Shown here: piece by piece, positions 61,119 through 64,000 of the stretch
Numbering within the stretch: position 1 is the first letter of the stretch
Layout of the letters: each line of letters begins with the position of its first letter
From: Sutcliffiella horikoshii
GTDB lineage: Bacteria; Bacillota; Bacilli; Bacillales; Bacillaceae_I
Length of the DNA: 64,000 bases
Direction of reading: 5' to 3'
Assembly (NCBI RefSeq): GCF_019931755.1
Contig: NZ_CP082918.1
Coordinates: 2,708,001 to 2,772,000, forward strand
Program-made: the position numbers and the translations under genes
Notes under the pieces: generated by a model
The model's database searches: none
Told to the model about the DNA's origin: nothing
Seen by the model: the letters and a program-made list of their open reading frames with translations, nothing else

Positions 61119-62222
61119 TTAGTTTTTCGGACGTTGATAGAATGGTGCTTTGACCACTTTTGCTTTCAGACGTTTTTTACGAACTTGCACTTCCACTTCT
61201 GTATCAAGTTCCGTGAATTCTTTCTTTAAAAGTGCCAGGCCGATATTTTTCTTTAGCGTTGGAGATTGAGTACCTGTTGTAACTTCCCCTACTTGCTCGT
61301 CACCAACAAATACTTCATAGCCATGTCGCGGGATTCCTTTGTCTATCATTTCAATCCCAACGATGCTGCGTGGTGCTCCGTTCTCTTTCTGCTCTTTTAG
61401 TACTTCTTTTCCAAAGAAATCTTCTTCTTTGTTCGTTTTTACCGCGAAACCGATACCAGCTTCAATTGGCGTAATGTCTTTTGAAAGTTCTTGTCCGTAT
61501 AGAGCAAGTTTTGCTTCAAAGCGCAAGGTGTCACGGGAACCTAATCCGCATGGAACTAGCCCGTCTTCTTTTCCAGCTTCAAGCAGCGTGTTCCAAAGCT
61601 GAACCGCATCTTCCTGTTGGCAATAGATTTCAAAACCGTCTTCCCCTGTGTAGCCGGTTCTGGAAACCAGTGCAGAGACTCCATCGATATCTACATTTTC
61701 TTTAAATTTGAAAAACTTAATCTCTGAAAGGTCCGTGCTTGTTAGCTTTTGCAAAACTTTCTCCGCTACTGGGCCTTGAATAGCCAGTTGTGCAATGCTT
61801 TCAGAGATATTTGTTACTTCTACTTCTTCTATAGCATGGCTTTTTAACCAGTCAAAATCTTTTTCAATATTGGATGCATTGACAACAAGCAGGTAATCCT
61901 CATCTGCTTTTTTGTATACAAGCAAATCGTCTACCGTCCCGCCGTCTGGATAGCACATAGCTGTATATTGTGCGCCACCGTCTTTGAGTTTGGAAACGTC
62001 ATTTGTCATCATTTTCTGTAGGTAAGCAAGACTGTCTTTTCCTTTCACTTCAATTTCTCCCATATGAGAAACATCGAATAATCCAGCTTTCGTACGAACC
62101 GCTTCGTGCTCTTCTTTGATGCTTGAAAATTGAACAGGCAGATCCCATCCGCCAAAATCGATTGTTTTCGCACCATGTTCTTTGTACACATCATATAATG
62201 GTGTTTTTTTAAGTTCAGTCAT
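61119..62222 (-). CDS. gcvT: Aminomethyltransferase (glycine cleavage T protein)
   Basis: This 367-residue enzyme moves the methylene unit from aminomethyl-GcvH to tetrahydrofolate. It has [43 protein letters not shown] and [16 protein letters not shown], then [22 protein letters not shown], the GcvT folate-binding blocks. AGGAGGAG precedes the ATG. It is first in the riboswitch-controlled operon. Confidence 0.97.
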   Translation of the reverse strand: MTELKKTPLYDVYKEHGAKTIDFGGWDLPVQFSSIKEEHEAVRTKAGLFDVSHMGEIEVKGKDSLAYLQKMMTNDVSKLKDGGAQYTAMCYPDGGTVDDLLVYKKADEDYLLVVNASNIEKDFDWLKSHAIEEVEVTNISESIAQLAIQGPVAEKVLQKLTSTDLSEIKFFKFKENVDIDGVSALVSRTGYTGEDGFEIYCQQEDAVQLWNTLLEAGKEDGLVPCGLGSRDTLRFEAKLALYGQELSKDITPIEAGIGFAVKTNKEEDFFGKEVLKEQKENGAPRSIVGIEMIDKGIPRHGYEVFVGDEQVGEVTTGTQSPTLKKNIGLALLKKEFTELDTEVEVQVRKKRLKAKVVKAPFYQRPKN

Positions 62223-62289
62223 TACTTTTTTCTCCTCCTTTTACTAACCAAAAGAATGTCAACCTACTCTTTTCCCTTTTCGCTCCAAA

Positions 62290-62336
62290 AAAGGACAGAG
62301 AAACTCCTTTTTTAAAAAAAGAGTTCTCTGTCCTTT
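62290..62336 (-). terminator. Terminator in the glycine riboswitch expression platform
   Basis: AAAGGACAGAGAA pairs with TTCTCTGTCCTTT, followed by TTTTTTGG on the minus strand; part of the stem overlaps the aptamer's 3' end, as expected for a switch that opens when glycine is bound. Confidence 0.85.
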
Positions 62337-62515
62337 GCACCTGAAAGTTTACCTTATGTAGAAGGCTTTCCCCTTTGGTGGTTTATTCTAAAATAATTGG
62401 AATAAACACTCTCCAGAGTTGCGTCCAACAAGAGTCTTTTTGCCTGAGAGATTCACAGTCATTCTGCTTGCTCCTTCGGCGCTGCCGTATTCTAGATGGC
62501 AGTCTCTCCCCTTGT
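62333..62515 (-). promoter_or_regulatory. Tandem glycine riboswitch
   Basis: On the minus strand the first aptamer reads GGAGAGACTGCC, GCGCCGAAGGAGCAA and ATCTCTCAGGCAAAA; the second reads CTCTGGAGAG, ACCACCAAAGGGGAAAGCC and ACTTTCAGGTGCAAAGGAC. It should activate gcvT-gcvPA-gcvPB when glycine is high. Confidence 0.95.
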
Positions 62516-62789
62516 TCTCATTCGCAATATAATATTTTCTTCAAACATGGTCATACTAATAGGAAGCTACAACATTCATGTTCATATTGCCAGGCAAACT
62601 GCCTTAAAAAGCTCACTATTATCCTACCATTAGACAAAGGATTCTGGCAATACAAAAACACTTATCATTATTATTTTTATATAGCTAAACGTTCGTGTTT
62701 AAACAAGTAGATTATCAATATTTTCTAATGAAAACGCTATCCTTTTTCAACATACTATAAATTGGATAATTCAGAAAGGATGCACAACA

Positions 62790-64000
62790 ATGAATGTAGA
62801 GGTTGTTTTTGATAATGAATGGCAGGACGAACTGCTTAAAAGGATGACGGATGATGGCCCTTGGGCTAATTACGAATTATTCAAGCTTGCATTAGAAGTG
62901 GAGAACCATCTTAGCATCCCAGAATTTGAAGGCTTGCTTGCTCCATCCCATCTGCCGCAACTCACTCCACTTCCCCATCAGTTGGAAGTTGCCAGAAACG
63001 TGGTCGAAGAGATGAATGGAAAAGCGATACTTGCCGATGAGGTGGGTCTTGGTAAAACCATTGAAGCAGGGCTAATTCTTAAAGAATATATGATTCGCGG
63101 ACTAGTGAAGAAGGTTTTGATATTGGTTCCAGCATCCCTTGTTTCACAATGGGCCATTGAATTGAACCAAAAATTCTATATCCCTGCCATCGGTCAGAAA
63201 AAGAGTTATGTATGGGAGCAATGCGATGTAGTGGTTTCTTCTATCGATACGGCAAAAAGGAGCCCGCACCGCGAGATCATCAATAGCTTGGAATATGACA
63301 TGGTCATCATTGATGAGGCTCATAAACTGAAAAATAACAAAACCAAAAACTATGAATTTGTACAGAATTTAAAGAAAAAGTTTTGTCTTTTGTTAACGGC
63401 CACTCCCATTCAAAATAAAGTGGAAGAGATTTTCAACCTGGTGTCCCTTCTTAAACCAGGCCACCTTGGCAGCGAAAGCAATTTCACCGAGGTGTTTCGT
63501 GCAAAAAACCGAAAGCTTGAAAATGATGATTATTTAAAAGAACTTGTCAATAAAGTGATGATTCGAAACAGGCGCGGGGACACGGGAATCGATTGGCCAA
63601 AACGGAATGTGGAGTCTTGTATCATTGAATTTTCAAAAGAGGAACAAGATCTTTATGATGCCATTAATGAGCTAAAGACAGATCCTTACCTGCCGATTAC
63701 GAGTCAGTTCTCCATCATGACTTTGCAGCGAGAAGCATGCAGCAGCAGAGAAGCCGTCTATTATACCGTTAAAAATATGATTGAACGGAAGCAGCAGGAA
63801 AATCCACATTATCAGCCTTCACAGGGGCTGTTGAACATTTTTGAAAAGATTGATTTGGTTGGACGGAACTCTAAGGCAGAGAAAGTGCTAGAGCTGATCC
63901 AAAAAGTAGGTGATAAGGTCATTGTTTTCACCGAATATAGAGCAACACAAATGTATTTGCAATGGTTCTTAAAGCAAAATGGTATTACCTCCGTTCCATT
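62790..64000 (+). CDS. yqhH: SNF2-family helicase YqhH, C-terminus outside window
   Basis: From the ATG at 62790 (GAAAGGAT seven bases before) the frame is open to the window edge, 403 codons. It has Q-type LTPLPHQLEVARNVV, Walker A ILADEVGLGKTIEAGLIL, DEAH in MVIIDEAHKLKNN and LLTATPIQNK, followed by a start of helicase domain 2 (VIVFTEYRATQMYL). This is an SNF2/HepA-like DNA translocase, matching YqhH, which is also divergent from gcvT in B. subtilis. The rest of the protein is outside. Confidence 0.93.
   Translation, partial: MNVEVVFDNEWQDELLKRMTDDGPWANYELFKLALEVENHLSIPEFEGLLAPSHLPQLTPLPHQLEVARNVVEEMNGKAILADEVGLGKTIEAGLILKEYMIRGLVKKVLILVPASLVSQWAIELNQKFYIPAIGQKKSYVWEQCDVVVSSIDTAKRSPHREIINSLEYDMVIIDEAHKLKNNKTKNYEFVQNLKKKFCLLLTATPIQNKVEEIFNLVSLLKPGHLGSESNFTEVFRAKNRKLENDDYLKELVNKVMIRNRRGDTGIDWPKRNVESCIIEFSKEEQDLYDAINELKTDPYLPITSQFSIMTLQREACSSREAVYYTVKNMIERKQQENPHYQPSQGLLNIFEKIDLVGRNSKAEKVLELIQKVGDKVIVFTEYRATQMYLQWFLKQNGITSVP

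Overview
The window looks like chromosome of an endospore-forming, low-GC Gram-positive bacterium of the Bacillaceae. The evidence is strong AGGAGG-type ribosome sites, two T-boxes, a SAM-I and a glycine riboswitch, a gerB-gerA-gerC germination operon, and a right half that matches the B. subtilis yqh-gcv neighbourhood as I recall it. Genus cannot be fixed; a vitamin B12-dependent ribonucleotide reductase (nrdJ) in place of a class I enzyme suggests a soil or alkaliphile-type Bacillus relative.

Region 1 (1 to about 33.2 kb) is accessory. Almost every gene is on the minus strand, short, and encodes a lipoprotein, a one- or two-helix membrane protein or a small soluble enzyme (GNAT, DinB, alpha/beta hydrolase, SRPBCC, AlkD-like). 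A roughly 100-bp repeat carrying a GAGCGCT/AGCGCTC-type hairpin recurs between these genes, always in the same orientation. Exceptions in size are a T-box-controlled lysyl-tRNA synthetase, an extra MraY-type transferase, and a 1377-residue secreted subtilase ending in a dockerin. Several genes here appear to start at AUU or AUC after a perfect Shine-Dalgarno sequence, including an otherwise intact lipoprotein at 22943-23314.

The most unusual object is at 5.7-5.94 kb: immediately after a DIP1984-family gene, about 225 nt on the same strand can fold into a long interrupted rod. Its tip carries a canonical tRNA T-arm (loop TTCGAGT) next to a second hairpin, and a strong terminator follows. I read this as a tRNA-mimicking structured RNA paired with the DIP1984 protein.

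Region 2 (33.2-42.1 kb) is metabolic: tyrS with a Tyr-specifying T-box; a ribose-type ABC importer (binding lipoprotein, double ATPase, permease) controlled by a SAM-I riboswitch, which points to a methionine-cycle or methylthioribose-like substrate; a GH13 alpha-glucosidase with two LacI-type operator-like sites; and a secreted TolB-like propeller.

Region 3 (42.7-64 kb) is conserved core: efp, papA (yqhT), aroQ, yqhR, yqhQ, yqhP, yqhO, mntR, then gerB-A-C and nrdJ, then lipM, yqhL, dinB, and the glycine cleavage operon gcvT-gcvPA-gcvPB under a tandem glycine riboswitch, ending in a divergent SNF2-type helicase (yqhH) cut by the window edge. LipM makes the octanoyl group that is converted to the lipoyl cofactor needed by glycine cleavage. 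Two arrays of related 52-bp tandem repeats flank the efp-to-gerB block; one of them marks the break between the conserved segment and the accessory half. The gerA gene is interrupted by one in-frame TAG codon.
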